Assembly: GCA_037367405.1 (NCBI GenBank)
Contig: JAZKJV010002953.1
Span: forward strand, 186,001-250,000
DNA length: 64,000 nt
Source: Ottelia alismoides
Taxonomy: Eukaryota; Streptophyta; Magnoliopsida; Alismatales; Hydrocharitaceae
Direction of reading: 5' to 3'
This document shows, piece after piece, positions 1-10,500 of this stretch. The translations under genes were made by a program, and so were the position numbers. Numbering within the stretch: position 1 is the first letter of the stretch; each line of letters opens with the position of its first letter. The notes under the pieces are model-generated. The model did not search any database. It worked only from the letters and a program-made list of their open reading frames with translations, and was not told the DNA's origin.

Positions 1-1499
1 CTGCCATACCTTCGACCGTTAGAACATTTGACCCAATGACATCACACGTGTTATCCCTCGGCCCTTAGATGCGCCGTGATCATTTGATCAAGGTCGCTCC
101 TCCGCGCCCTTCCCTCAGTCGTTGGATCATAAGATCCAACAGCCAAAACTTTATCTCTACCTCCAGCCTTCCACTCTCTCCCACGTCCTCCACCTCACGC
201 AACAGTCGCACCCTTTACTTTTTCCTCGTCTCCTCAACCACCCTCGCCACTCTCTGACTGCCCCACGACCAAGGCCCACCATCCTTCTTTCTCGCGGGTA
301 CCTACGCTCCCCACGATCCCCCTTTATCTCGCTCCATATCGCCCTCTCAACCCACTACGACCACCACCAGAACTCCGACCTCCCTCCTTCAAATAAACCC
401 TCGCCGCTGCCAAATCACCTGGGTCCACTTGTACGTGGGGTTTCGCCCAGCCCCTCTCCGCCTCCCCGTGACAGGGGGAGGCCAGATTGAAGGCGTGAAG
501 ACGGCGGTGCCTCCGATGATACCTATAGCCATGGTAGGCTATGTCTCCGGCGCTCGCTCGCCGGCGAGCTGCTCCACATGGCCGATGGGGTCCAGCGACG
601 ACCCGAGCTCCGCCTACGAGCTCAAGCACAAGCCTCGCTCTGCCATCTCTCCAGGTAAGCCTCCTAATCCTTCGTTCAGCTTTTCCTTCAATTTCTCTGA
701 ATTTATTAGACCCCTGCTCGCACAATCGCTTCCCATTGATCAACCCTCGAGTTCCCCCACACTTCCATCATCCACCCGCACTCCTTGCTAGCCATCTTCC
801 CTTCTCCATAGCCTGACCACCTCCGACTCATCCTCTCCGGTTCGCCGAAGATGGAACTCCGGTCTCCCATCTCTCCACCCGCATGAGACCCCATTTCATT
901 CAATCCACCTTGCACAAGCACAGTGCTTCGACTATAGACTAACCTTGCAGGTACTAAATGCTCAATGGTCGGGGCTCGATCGGAGCAAACTTCTTGAGCT
1001 CCGCCTCCGACGAGGGGATGTCGTTGGCCTCCTCCAAGCTAACATGCGCCTCGCCCGTGATTCCAAGTTGCTCGCCTCGCTTCCCAATTCTTCCTGGAGC
1101 TTCACCGAGCTTGATAGATTGAAGGCGGAGCTAGCAAGATGTCGTCGAAGGAGAGAACGTGCCGCCACCATCACGACGGGGAAGAAGCCCATATTGTACA
1201 GATGTCGTTGGATGGCACCCTCCCGGTGCTCATCCAATGGTGTACGTTCAGCCATGTCGACGATCCCTATCTTGTCCAGCTGTCATCCGATCTCAATGAT
1301 CAGATGGTTCTAATTGAGCCACATGTCAGCACCAAGCCACTCCGATCCTCCTATCCGAGCTTCCAGGCTCGGGGCACCCGAGCCTATCCGGAGCAACCAT
1401 CTGATCTGAGGACACGTGGGCCCGAGCCACAACCCTGAGCCTGCATAACCCCTGAGCCTCGCCTCACGAGCCTAGTCACGGGAGGGTCGGGCATTTTGC
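1..1499. other. Unassigned moderately GC-rich stretch with coding-like segments
   Basis: No recognisable protein family is seen on either strand. GC content is higher than in the AT-rich middle of the window, and several short frames overlap, which is typical of the GC-rich leaders and LTRs of plant retroelements as well as of decayed gene 5' ends. A donor-like site at 654/655 and an acceptor-like site at 950/951 are described separately. The sequence could be part of a retroelement continuing off the left edge. Confidence 0.3.
541..1313 (+). other. Candidate two-exon gene fragment, unrecognised
   Basis: An ATG at 541 opens a frame that reaches CAG/GTAAGC at 654/655. A pyrimidine-poor CCTTGCAG acceptor ends at 950. 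Joining 541-654 to 951 onwards keeps phase 0, and the downstream frame stays open to 1313. The second segment is rich in Leu, Arg and Lys and could form a helix around residues 10-60. I recognise no domain. The 429-654 frame has a more GC3-biased look but meets stops after the same acceptor. This may be chance in a GC-rich repeat, so it is a weak candidate only. Confidence 0.18.
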
Positions 1500-2334
1500 A
1501 GGAGTGCCCTCCAAGTTTCTTCAAATTACAAACGGTCCAAAGTGCACGTGATGAACATGCGCGCCTGGGGCAAATTGCATTCAAGCCCCACAGATTTTCA
1601 ATAATTGCATTTTTACCCCCACTCGTGTGGGTAAATTACAGGGGAAGGCCTCGTGACTTTTCTTATTTGCATTTAGGTCCTTCCAGGGACCTATTTGTAG
1701 TACTTCATCTAATTATTTTACATGTTTTCTTGTGTTTATGCCCATGGACTCTTCCGTGCATATCTTGAGCATCCGACCTCCGTTTGAGGCAATTTCAATT
1801 GCGTTGTGAAGCTTGTTTCATTGTCTTTTTGATGGCATGAATTGTTCTCTGATTTGGTACTCTCGATTTTGATGATTATTATTATTAATGTAGTGTCTTT
1901 TATTTAATGTTTTCTCGTGCTTTCTAATCATATATCAATGGAATTTGCTTTGTTATTTGAAGCTGAAGTTGATCACACTTTATTGCTCAATGATTGCAGT
2001 TAGGTAGGGCATATTTGTACTTGTTTACACTCGCATTTCATGGCTTTATAAAAATCAAACAAAAAGAGTCTGCTTCATGTTTCTGTCTGCATTGTCTACC
2101 TTTATGTGCATCTTGTCGTGTGAGTTTTTAATTCAACACTTAATCTAAATAATGAGAGTCTAGATAATCACTTAAGAGGCTTGTGTCCCTAAGTTCAACC
2201 TTGGGCTTGCCCAAGTAAAATAAAATCGACCGCTTTGATTTAATTGATGAATTTTTGAGCGGTTTTTGATGGATCCAATTCAGCCGAATACAACGCACTA
2301 ATTCGACATAATTAAGAGAACGAATTTTAGGGAT
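1500..2334. repeat. LTR-like non-coding DNA, possibly a Ty3/gypsy LTR fragment
   Basis: No coding frame of note. The stretch moves from phrases resembling those of long plant gypsy LTRs (around 1570-1700 and 1750-1800) into AT-rich DNA, and directly abuts the broken 3' end of copia element 1 at about 2335. No TG...CA ends, PBS or PPT were found, so assignment rests on general resemblance only. Confidence 0.25.
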
Positions 2335-3414
2335 CGGCAGTACCTCAATAGATAGATCAGTCAGGACTGACTTGACAAACATCATTTTCGTGTTCCTTGG
2401 GCCATGGCCATGTACTCTGATTCAATGCTAGATCTAGTCATAACTGTATGTTTCTTACTCTTCCATGAAACCAGCGAGTTGCCTACAAACACAGTGAAGC
2501 CTGAAGTGGACTTCTTGTCCTTGGGGCACCCAACATAATCTGCATCCGCACATCCAGTAACTGTGAGAGGTGTATCTCTTCCGAACAGAAGTCTTGCACC
2601 AAGAGAAGACTTCAGAAACCTCAGGATCATGTTTACTGTATCCATATGAACCTGCATGGGTTGCTCCATAACCTGACTGATGCTAACAACAAATGATATA
2701 TCTTGCTTGGTGATAGTAACATGCAATAGCTTCCCAACTAGCTCTTTGTACCGTCTCTTATCCACCTCCAAAAAGTCATCATCATAGAGCCTAGCATTGG
2801 GATCCATTGGAGTAGTAGCAGGTCTACATCCTGTCATGCATGTTTCAGATAGAAGGTTAGTGACATACTTCCTCTATGTCATTATCATACCATGATGATT
2901 TCTTGCAAATTCTAGACCAAGAATATAACGCAGCTTGCCGATGTTCTTGGTCGCAAACCGTTGTCCATGAAAAGGTATCATGGTAGTCTACACTATAGGT
3001 TTGGGTGAACCCACGAGCAACCAGTCTGGCCTTGTATCTGTCCACAATACCATCTGTACAGGGTTTCACTATAAACACACACTTGCTGCAAACAACAAAT
3101 GCACCAAGGTGAGCTTGTACAATACTCCACGTAACATGAGACTGTAATGATGTCATCTCCTCCATAGCCAGACGCCACTAACTACTCTGTAATGCCTCCT
3201 GATATGATTGTGGTATCTCCACGGTCGACAGACCCACAACAAACTTCTGAAAATCCTCTGAGAGTTGTGCCAAAGAAACATGGGAAGCAAGAGGATACAT
3301 AGTGCATGGATGCCTCTTCTTCCGTAATGCAATATGTGCATCCAGTTCCTCAGCGTCCTTAGTAGTTGAGACCGAATCGTCTAAAACATCATGCACCTCA
3401 ATTTGCACATGCAA
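2335..3414 (-). pseudogene. pol: Reverse transcriptase and RNase H part of pol, element 1, with core deletion
   Basis: The linker and RT N-terminus run from 3414 to about 2965, including [17 protein letters not shown]. The sequence then jumps at about 2963 from the DTFS motif straight to the block that normally follows the catalytic YVDD, so roughly 450-500 bp containing the active site is missing. RNase H continues to about 2335 (2837-2382 is one open segment with the ADADYVGCP and SESEY-type motifs), shifts frame once near 2385, and stops where the element is cut off. Confidence 0.85.
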
Positions 3415-3586
3415 ATCGTAAAACTCAAATGCTCAAAACATACCTGGGGCATACTGAATGATGGATGAGGCACATGAGCCCGAGGTCAGCGCTAGTAAAC
3501 CTGTAGGAAGAAGGTAGGTGTGGTAGGCAGTGGAGGAGGTGATGGTGGTGGTGGAGGTTGTGTAGTGGAGCCTAGAGTAGACGAAA

Positions 3587-5019
3587 TCAGAAGTAGAGGC
3601 ATATATACCTCTTCTCCATTCTCCGAAGGAATGAGCTTGTCACATGTAGGAGAGAAATACATAATAGACTCAAAAAAGGTGACATATGCACTAACATAAT
3701 ACCTTCATCGAACAGGGTCAAAGCAACGGTATCCCTTTTGGGTCTTGGAATACGCAACAAACATACACTTGACAGCTCTAGGACATAGCTTGTCAAGACC
3801 TGGAGACATCCGATGAACAAAAGCAACATACCCAAAAATGTGAGGCGTAAGAGAAAAAAGATCTGTCTCGGGAAATGCAATCGAGAACGGGATCCTCTCC
3901 CCCAGGACCGATGAGGGGATACGATTCATCAGGTAGCAAGCAATTAGAACCGCATCCCCCCAGTACGAATCAGAAGCATGGCTCTGGATCAAAAGAGTCC
4001 CGGTAACATCCAAAAGGTGGCGATGTTTTCGTTCAACCACCCCATTCTGTTGAAACGTATAAGCACAAGATGTTTGATGCACAATACCATAGGTTCCAAG
4101 GAATTGATTGAGTTGAGTACTACAAAATTCGGGTGCATTATCTGAACGAATATACTTGACATTTGCAGAGAAAACATTCCTTATTTCATTAATAAAAGAC
4201 TAAATAACAGGACCAGCATCAGACTTGTTCTTAAGAAGAAAGACCCGAGACAAACTTGATAACTTATCGACGGCAACAAGACAAAACATATGCCCCTGAT
4301 GATTTGGGACACGATTTGGACACCATATATCAAAATGAATTAACTTAAGAAGACTACGATTACTTCAACCCTAACGTCTCTAGAAAGTAGACCGATAATG
4401 CTTCCCAAGATGGCAGGCCTCACACTGATAGTAGAGCGAGGAGAAATTTGTGGAAGAATGTGACACAGTTTTTGCAGAGGAAGATGACCAAATCGAAGAT
4501 GTCACACATAGGGAGAAACGGATCCAGTACGAAGAGAAAAAACACCAGCATATGGAGAATGCACTAGTCTGTAGAGACCTCCTTGCTCACAGCCAGATCC
4601 AATCATCCTACCCGTAAGAATGTCCAGAAACACAAAAGCAGATGGGTTAAATATGACACGACAATGTAAACCCTTGGTGAATTGACCGATGGACAGTAAA
4701 TTTATAGAAAATTCAGAGCATAAAGAACAATATGAAGTCGCATTGCAGGAGTTAGTTGCACCTCCCCCTGACCAGTGATAGGAGAGTGTGTCCCATCAGC
4801 TATCACTACTTATCACCCTGATTGAGTTGAACTGTAGGTACTAAACTGCCATCTGTCACCACAAAGATGATGGGATGCTCCGCAATCCATAATCCATTCT
4901 GATAAATCTGCCCTGTAACAACTAGTATGAGCATATGCTATACATGATGTTGGTGTTGATGCTGAGGAAACTACCTCTAAGGATCCTGAAGGAGAACTGG
5001 TTGACCCAGGAGCAGGCAT
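3587..5019 (-). pseudogene. pol: Protease and integrase part of pol, copia element 1
   Basis: The aspartic protease segment (5019-4813) reads MDCGASHHLCGD where the family has DSGA, so the serine beside the catalytic aspartate is cysteine. The pre-integrase and integrase core follow in shifting frames. The C-terminal half of the core is clear at 4082-3705, with the QQNG..ERKHRHLLD block that holds the catalytic glutamate. Stops and frameshifts separate the parts. A proline-rich linker begins near 3600. Confidence 0.85.
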
Positions 5020-5088
5020 TATCTCTCTAAGCCGTGTTACAAGCTCATCAAATCTCTGATAAGATGCAGGTGTCGGACTACCAACCTA

Positions 5089-5937
5089 CTAAGTCTTCTC
5101 TGCAACACGTGTTGAAGCGCGAAACCCATGCTTGGAGTAGCATGTTTCCACAGAGTGACCAGACCTATGGTAGTAGGTACACGGCTGACGGGGCCGACTA
5201 CCCCCTCCCCTGCCATGGTTACCTATACCACGATATTGTATAGGGCTCCCCCTACCACAAAATACAGCCATAGCTGAAGAAGTCTGAGATTGCATAATAC
5301 CACCAGAAGATATAGAGAGCCTGCTTAACCTATGATGCGCCTCTTCCATTGGAGGTATGGTGGCATCCATAAGAATCTGGGCTCAAGCATCGCCATACTC
5401 ATGGTCAAGAGCTACTAGGAAAACTCCGGTCATCACTGAATTTCGATATGCCTTGAGCTTCTCAGGCGTGGCAGTCAAGGGAATGAAACCATAGAGCTTC
5501 TCAAACATACCCCTTAGAGACATGTAGAGGGTATAGAGGGGATGACCATTCCGCTTCGACGTGAAGATATCATGCTGAAGTTGTAGTATCTTCGACTCGT
5601 TTTTCGCCGGAGAGTACGTAGCGGCGAGAATATCCCACATAGCCTTTGCAGTAGGCTGACATATTATATCGTTGGCTATCTCTATTGAAATCCCATATAG
5701 TCACGCGTGTGCCTCAGCATCGTTTGCCTCCCAAGAGGCATTAACCTAAGTCTTGTCACTTCGCTCCTCCTGCGTGAGGATGTGCTTCTTGCCATTACAA
5801 TGAATCATGCTCATGAACTGCATGACCCAAAGTTCATAGTTCGTTCCATCCATCTTCACGATGGGTGTTGGACCTCTGAAGGCACCCAGGGATGAAACAT
5901 ATGCTTTGTTATATGATATGATGACAACAATCTCCAA
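5089..5937 (-). pseudogene. gag: gag of copia element 1, broken by stops
   Basis: The frame starts with an ATG at 5937. Segments at 5937-5746, 5640-5383 and 5370-5089 are in the same frame, separated by in-frame stops. The conserved copia gag opening (DGTNYELW) is at about residues 30-37 and the AMWDILAATYS block lies near residue 97. The C-terminal zinc knuckle reads CTYYHRSGHSVETC: the second cysteine of CX2CX4HX4C is replaced by tyrosine. Gag would form the nucleocapsid of the virus-like particle, but this copy cannot make a full protein. Confidence 0.85.
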
Positions 5938-6262
5938 GACTGGATTTACAAACTAGAATACATGCATCTACACTGACATATGCGAAGATGGTTGCGGGTG
6001 TAGACTCATACCACAAGATCTTCCATTCGTTGGAGGCCCCTCTAGGTAACTATGGAGATTTTAGGTGATCAAATCACACCTAAAAATTCTGAAACAGAAC
6101 AAACAGAAGACGAAACCCCCAGAAGACAACTAGGGGTTGCAGGAGCGGACGGAGGGCGATGCCCTTAGGGCTCCACCGCAGAGCAACGGTGGTGACGGTT
6201 GTCGTGGGATGACCCGGCGGTAGTGTGGATGTTGTTGCCGCGGGATCGGTCGACGGTGGCGG

Positions 6263-7161
6263 CATGGTTCGAAAAAACGTGCCTCGAGGCGCACGAGGCG
6301 TACGCCTCGAGGCGAGGCGCTCGGAAATCGCCTCTGAACGACCGCCTCGACAAGGTCCTAAGAGGCGGTCGCCTCAGTTGGTCGAGGCGGTCGAGGCGTT
6401 TTCTTTTTCAAATTATTTTTTTATGTTAATTCAATTATCCTATTAGCAATTTCAGATGTTTATAAAGATGTAGTTGTTTAGGATATAATATATAAGATGA
6501 ATGCTTAAATTTGGTCGCTTTCATGTTCATATTTACTATTAAACATATTCAATCATGTTAAGAAACTCTTAAATTATGCCCTTAAATATACGAATCCACA
6601 AGTATCATAGAAAAAAATTACTCGTAAAATTATTTTTAAGGAGTTTTCAAACAATGAGCTATGTAATATACCAAGAAGGTCAAACAAGATATAATTCAAG
6701 GGGAGTTTATGTACTACTCCCATTGAAACAAATCAATATATCCAAATAGAAATAAAATCCTTAATAAAAAATTTCGAATTGAGGAGACCCCCGCCTTGTT
6801 GGGGCATGGTATGGCAGGAAGGGGAGCATACGACAGTTCTTCAACTTAGGTTAGATGGTTAGAATTTAGGGGAATATCAACAGATTTAATCTATGATTGG
6901 ATGGAAAATTAGTAAAAAGACATATACACTTGTATATCTTTTCTTTCAGTGTTCATATCTTTGTAATTGCATCATATATTATAGTAATTTATATCATATG
7001 TTAGTTAGAATATATATAATTTCATTAGTATATATTTTGTTGTAGTTTTTATAGGTTTTCTCCTTGTACACTAAGGCTTACGCCTCGACCGCCTCGAGGC
7101 TACGCCTCGCCTCGATTCCAGGGAAACCGCCTCGTTCCGTTTTTAGTTTTTTCAAACCTTG
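6263..7161. mobile_element. 899-bp non-autonomous hAT-type element (MITE)
   Basis: The ends are inverted: CATGGTTCGAAAAAAC on the left and, read inward from the right, CAAGGTTTGAAAAAAC (14 of 16 match). Both sides carry the perfect 8-bp duplication GGTGGCGG (6255-6262 and 7162-7169). An 8-bp TSD and a CA start are hallmarks of the hAT superfamily. Just inside each end lies a dense run of GCCTCGAGGCG-type palindromic subrepeats. The middle is AT-rich and codes for no transposase, so mobility would have needed an enzyme from elsewhere. It sits in the untranslated leader of copia element 1 and is therefore younger than it. Confidence 0.85.
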
Positions 7162-7246
7162 GGTGGCGGTGGCCGGGTGCATGCGTGGTCGACTAGGGTT
7201 TTAGTGGGGTGGGTATCTAGGGCGCAGGCTTCGGTATAGGACCGTC

Positions 7247-7258
7247 GCTCTGATACCA
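7247..7258 (-). other. Primer binding site of element 1 (initiator tRNA-Met)
   Basis: The minus strand reads TGGTATCAGAGC, the perfect complement of the 3' end of plant initiator tRNA-Met, directly after the LTR. This is where first-strand synthesis would be primed. Confidence 0.9.
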
Positions 7259-7408
7259 TATTGACAGTTGTGAAATGAAAAGTTATCATTCATCGTAGCC
7301 CTAGACGTCTCTTATATATGAGAAAAGCTCTGAGTGGAAATTACATAAAGTAGACAAAAGAAATAAGAAACTACAAAATAAAGATAATGAGATATAAATA
7401 TCTCAACA
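7259..7408 (-). repeat. 5' LTR of copia element 1 (150 bp)
   Basis: On the minus strand it starts TGTTGAGATATT at 7408 and ends at 7259 next to the PBS. The expected terminal CA has decayed to TA. It holds the TATATAAGAGA-like block shared by all copia LTRs in the window. No 3' partner remains. Confidence 0.8.
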
Positions 7409-7506
7409 CCAATTAACAACGAAGTAGCAATATTCGACAGAAAGGATCGAATATTCAAACCGTATCCAGTGTAGGCGGTCACTGACTGAATAGACTCCAT
7501 CAGGTC

Positions 7507-7649
7507 TGTTGAGATAGTTGTAACGTTTTATGACTATTACTTATTTAATTTTATTTATGTACCATTCATGTAATTAACCCAGGGCCTTTCTCCTATATAA
7601 GAGAGCCCTAGGGTCTCATGAATATTAAGTAATTTCATTTTCTCCATCA
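7507..7649 (+). repeat. 5' LTR of copia element 2 (143 bp)
   Basis: Runs from TGTTGAGATAG to CTCCATCA. It contains CTCCTATATAAGAGAG, a TATA-like block present in every short copia LTR here and probably the core promoter. The flank AGGTC on its left matches the right flank of the 3' LTR. Confidence 0.93.
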
Positions 7650-7661
7650 TGGTATCGCAGC
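7650..7661 (+). other. Primer binding site of element 2, one mismatch
   Basis: TGGTATCGCAGC follows the LTR directly. It matches the initiator tRNA-Met complement TGGTATCAGAGC except at two adjacent positions, which is expected of an old copy. Confidence 0.85.
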
Positions 7662-8317
7662 AACAGTCCTAGATCGAGGTTTCATATCCCGCCAAAACCC
7701 CTAACCCTCCCGCCGCCAGCCCCCTCCCCCCACACCGCGGCACCCTCAGGTTTCATCCCCCGCACACGTGGCACCCCCCTTCGGTCGCCTGCCCCGCTGT
7801 CGTGGCCTCCTGCTGCCGCCAGCACCCTCCGCGGCGACCCCAGGTCGCCTGCCCGCCCATGCGGCAACCCCCGACCGCCTGCTCCGCCACCACGGCCTCC
7901 TATAGCCGCCAGCAAGCCCCCCTGCGGCTTTCCTAGGGTTGCAACTCCCAAGCAGGTGGTCGCTCCAGCCGCCTAGGGTCACGACCGAGGTGTTTACGGT
8001 CGTGCGCCGCTACTTCCTTGTCACAAGGGTTGCTGCTGGGTGCAATATACGGTCTGATTTAGACCGAGTTCTGTGATTTTGGGCGCTTAAATCACGTTTT
8101 CTAGTCCTCGACTTCATCAACGAATGAAAGGAATGGTTGTATGAGTCTACATATGCAACCACTCCTCCATATGATTGTGAAGACGCAGTCACAATTGTCT
8201 TCTACCCGATCATAGTTCAGATTTGATATGCTCGGCATTCTTTTTATCATGTAGGACAACTAGGGTGGCGTTTTCTCATCGTTCGTTGCATTAAAGGGCC
8301 CGGGTCCAATCGTAAAG
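7662..8317 (+). other. Untranslated leader of copia element 2
   Basis: A GC-rich block (7680-8000) is followed by an AT-richer part that ends at the gag frame. Its open frames are composition artefacts. The original gag start codon region is disturbed: the conserved frame can be read back from 8318 without a clear ATG. Confidence 0.7.
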
Positions 8318-9043
8318 ATGGATGGAACCAACTACGAGTTGTGGTCCAAGCAGTTTCGCACCCTCATGCAATGCCATAACAAGGAGCACAATCTGACAGA
8401 ACCCAAGCTAACGGACAAGACCGAGGCTAATCCATCTTGGAAGCAAGATGATGCTTATGCGAGGATCTGGCTATCTGGGACGCTCAGCACGGAGATTACC
8501 AATGACATTGTCAATCAGCCCACAGTGAAGGCTGTGTGGGATATACTGGCTGCCACATATGGGCAAACCAAAAATGAGAGCAGGATTCTACAGCTACAAT
8601 ATGACATCTTCTCGACCAAGCAGAATGGTCGACCGCTTCATACTCACGTCTCGCATCTTCATGGCATGTTTGCGCGTTTGCATAGTTTTATGCCTATTAC
8701 AACCACAACAGAGCAGCAACAGGCATACCGGAATGCCAGATTGACCGGAGTCTTTCTGTCAGCACTTGATTCTGAGTACGATGCAGCATGTACTCAACTT
8801 ATTACTGGTGAGATGATACCTCCAATGGAGGAGGCATACAAGAGGTTGAGCAGGATTACTACATCATCTGCCTCCGTGACCCTGACTCCCTCTACTATGG
8901 CTACTTCTCATGGCAAAGGGGATATTTCACAGTTTTACGGGCGGGGACCTCGAGGTCGAGCTGGAGGATGTCGGTATGGCTTATGTTCAAATTACCATCG
9001 TCCAGGTCACTCAGAGAAGACATGCTATCTGAAGCATGGGTAA
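8318..9043 (+). pseudogene. gag: gag of copia element 2
   Basis: A 241-residue open frame begins at MDGTNYELW, the conserved copia gag block that normally lies about 20-30 residues inside the protein, so the true N-terminus is missing or out of frame. The VWDILAATYGQ block is near residue 72. The zinc knuckle reads CSNYHRPGHSEKTC, again with tyrosine at the second cysteine. A stop (TAA) follows the knuckle at 9041-9043, and gag-pol fusion would normally continue here. Confidence 0.88.
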
Positions 9044-10500
9044 CCCGCGTCTGCTCATGTAGTTGAGTAGACGGAGCCTTCACTAGCTTCATCTCATGAT
9101 GCACGATTTGATGATAATGTTACCAAACTGAAAGAGATGATGACTACACCAACCACTCCTACTGCACGATCATCTGATATCACAGTTGCTGCCAGAGACT
9201 CTTCGAGTACGTCAGGTATTGCTTATGCTCTTACCAGTTGTAGCAGTTCAGATGTGACAGATTGGATCGTCAACTCTGGACTCTGGAGCCTCTCATCATA
9301 TGTGTGGCGATCGCAATCAGTTCAGCTCTTACAGGGTTACCCCTCCTCGTAGATCAGTGGTGATTGTTAATGGGGTTAATCTACCTATAGTTGGTCAGGA
9401 GGAGATTGTCTTAGCTCCCTCGATGCATTTGCAGAATGCATGCCCCTGTATTTCAGATGAATCCATTATCTATTAGTCAGATTACAAAAGATTTACATTG
9501 TCGTGCCATATTTGATCCGTCTTCTCTTGTGTTTCGGGACATACTCACGGGCAGGGTGATTGGAAGTGGTCGTGAGCAGGGAGGACTTTATAGACTGGTC
9601 CAGCCTCCTTGTGTTGGTGTTGCTATCATTCCGTTTGAATCAGTTTCCCCTTATATATGGCATCTTCACTTTGGACACCTTCCCCTGCAAAAGGCGTGTC
9701 ATGTTCTTCCTCAGATTTCTACTCGCACCACCTAACATGTGAGGGCGTGCCAACTTGGGAGTTGGGAAGCACCATCGATTTTCTTTTCTGAGTCGTCGGA
9801 GTTGTCACAGTAGTCGGTTGTTTGAGTTGTTTCACTTTGATATCTGAGGTCCTAGTCATGTTCCTGATCATCAGGGACAGGTTCTATATGGTTTATGTGG
9901 ATGATTTTTCTAGATTATTTTGGGTCTTTTTGTTAAAGAACAAGTCTGAAGCTGGTCCTATCATTTGATCATTTCTTATTGAAATTAAGAATATTTTTTC
10001 TGCTAATGTGAAGTTTATTCATACGGACAATGTCTTAAAATTCTCTACTTTGCATTTATCAGAATTTCTGAGATCTCTTGGTATTGTTCATCAGACAGAT
10101 GCTTACACATCGCAACAGAATGGTATTGTTGAATGCAAGCACCATTATCTTCTTGATGTCACGAGGATCCTTTTGATTCAGAGTCGAGCTCCTCATTCTT
10201 TGTGGGGCGATGCAGTTCCGATTGCATGTTACCTTATGAATCACATGCCGTCCACGCTTCTTGGAAAAAAGGTTCCTTTCTTGATTGTGTTTCCAATAGA
10301 AGGACCTATTCTCTCTTACTCCCAGGGTTTTTGGTTTTGTAGCTTTTGTTCACAATTTCACTCATGGACGTGACAAGCTCTCTCCAAGAGCTATCACTGT
10401 GTGTTTGTGAGTTATTCCCGTACTCAGAAAGGGTATAGATGTTTACCTTTAGGGCGAAAATATTATGTAAGTGCCGATGTCAACATTTTTTAGTCTATTA
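9044..10500 (+). pseudogene. pol: Protease and integrase part of pol, copia element 2
   Basis: The protease site at about 9258-9300 reads DWIVNSGLW: the catalytic aspartate is asparagine and the downstream residues are frameshifted. The pre-integrase block (9436-9735) has the H..H zinc-binding segment around WHLHFGHLPLQ. The integrase core is split between frames, with HTDN at about 10018 and the QQNG block near 10110. Stops occur at several points, and a small deletion follows near 10390. Confidence 0.85.

Larger units (their letters stand above)
2335..7408 (-). mobile_element. Ty1/copia element 1, 3'-truncated
   Basis: Reading on the minus strand, the order is LTR (7408-7259), PBS for initiator tRNA-Met (7258-7247), leader, gag (from 5937), protease, integrase, reverse transcriptase and RNase H, which is the Ty1/copia order. 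The sequence leaves the RNase H at about 2335 without a PPT or 3' LTR, so the 3' end is lost. Many stops, several frameshifts and a deletion across the RT core show a dead copy. A hAT MITE (6263-7161) splits the leader. The LTR is only 150 bp, like those of the other copia elements here. Confidence 0.9.

Noticed and set aside
7682..7982. Minus-strand Gly/Arg-rich frames in the element 2 leader
   Set aside because: They lie antisense to a GC-rich untranslated leader with clear LTR and PBS just upstream; composition alone explains them.
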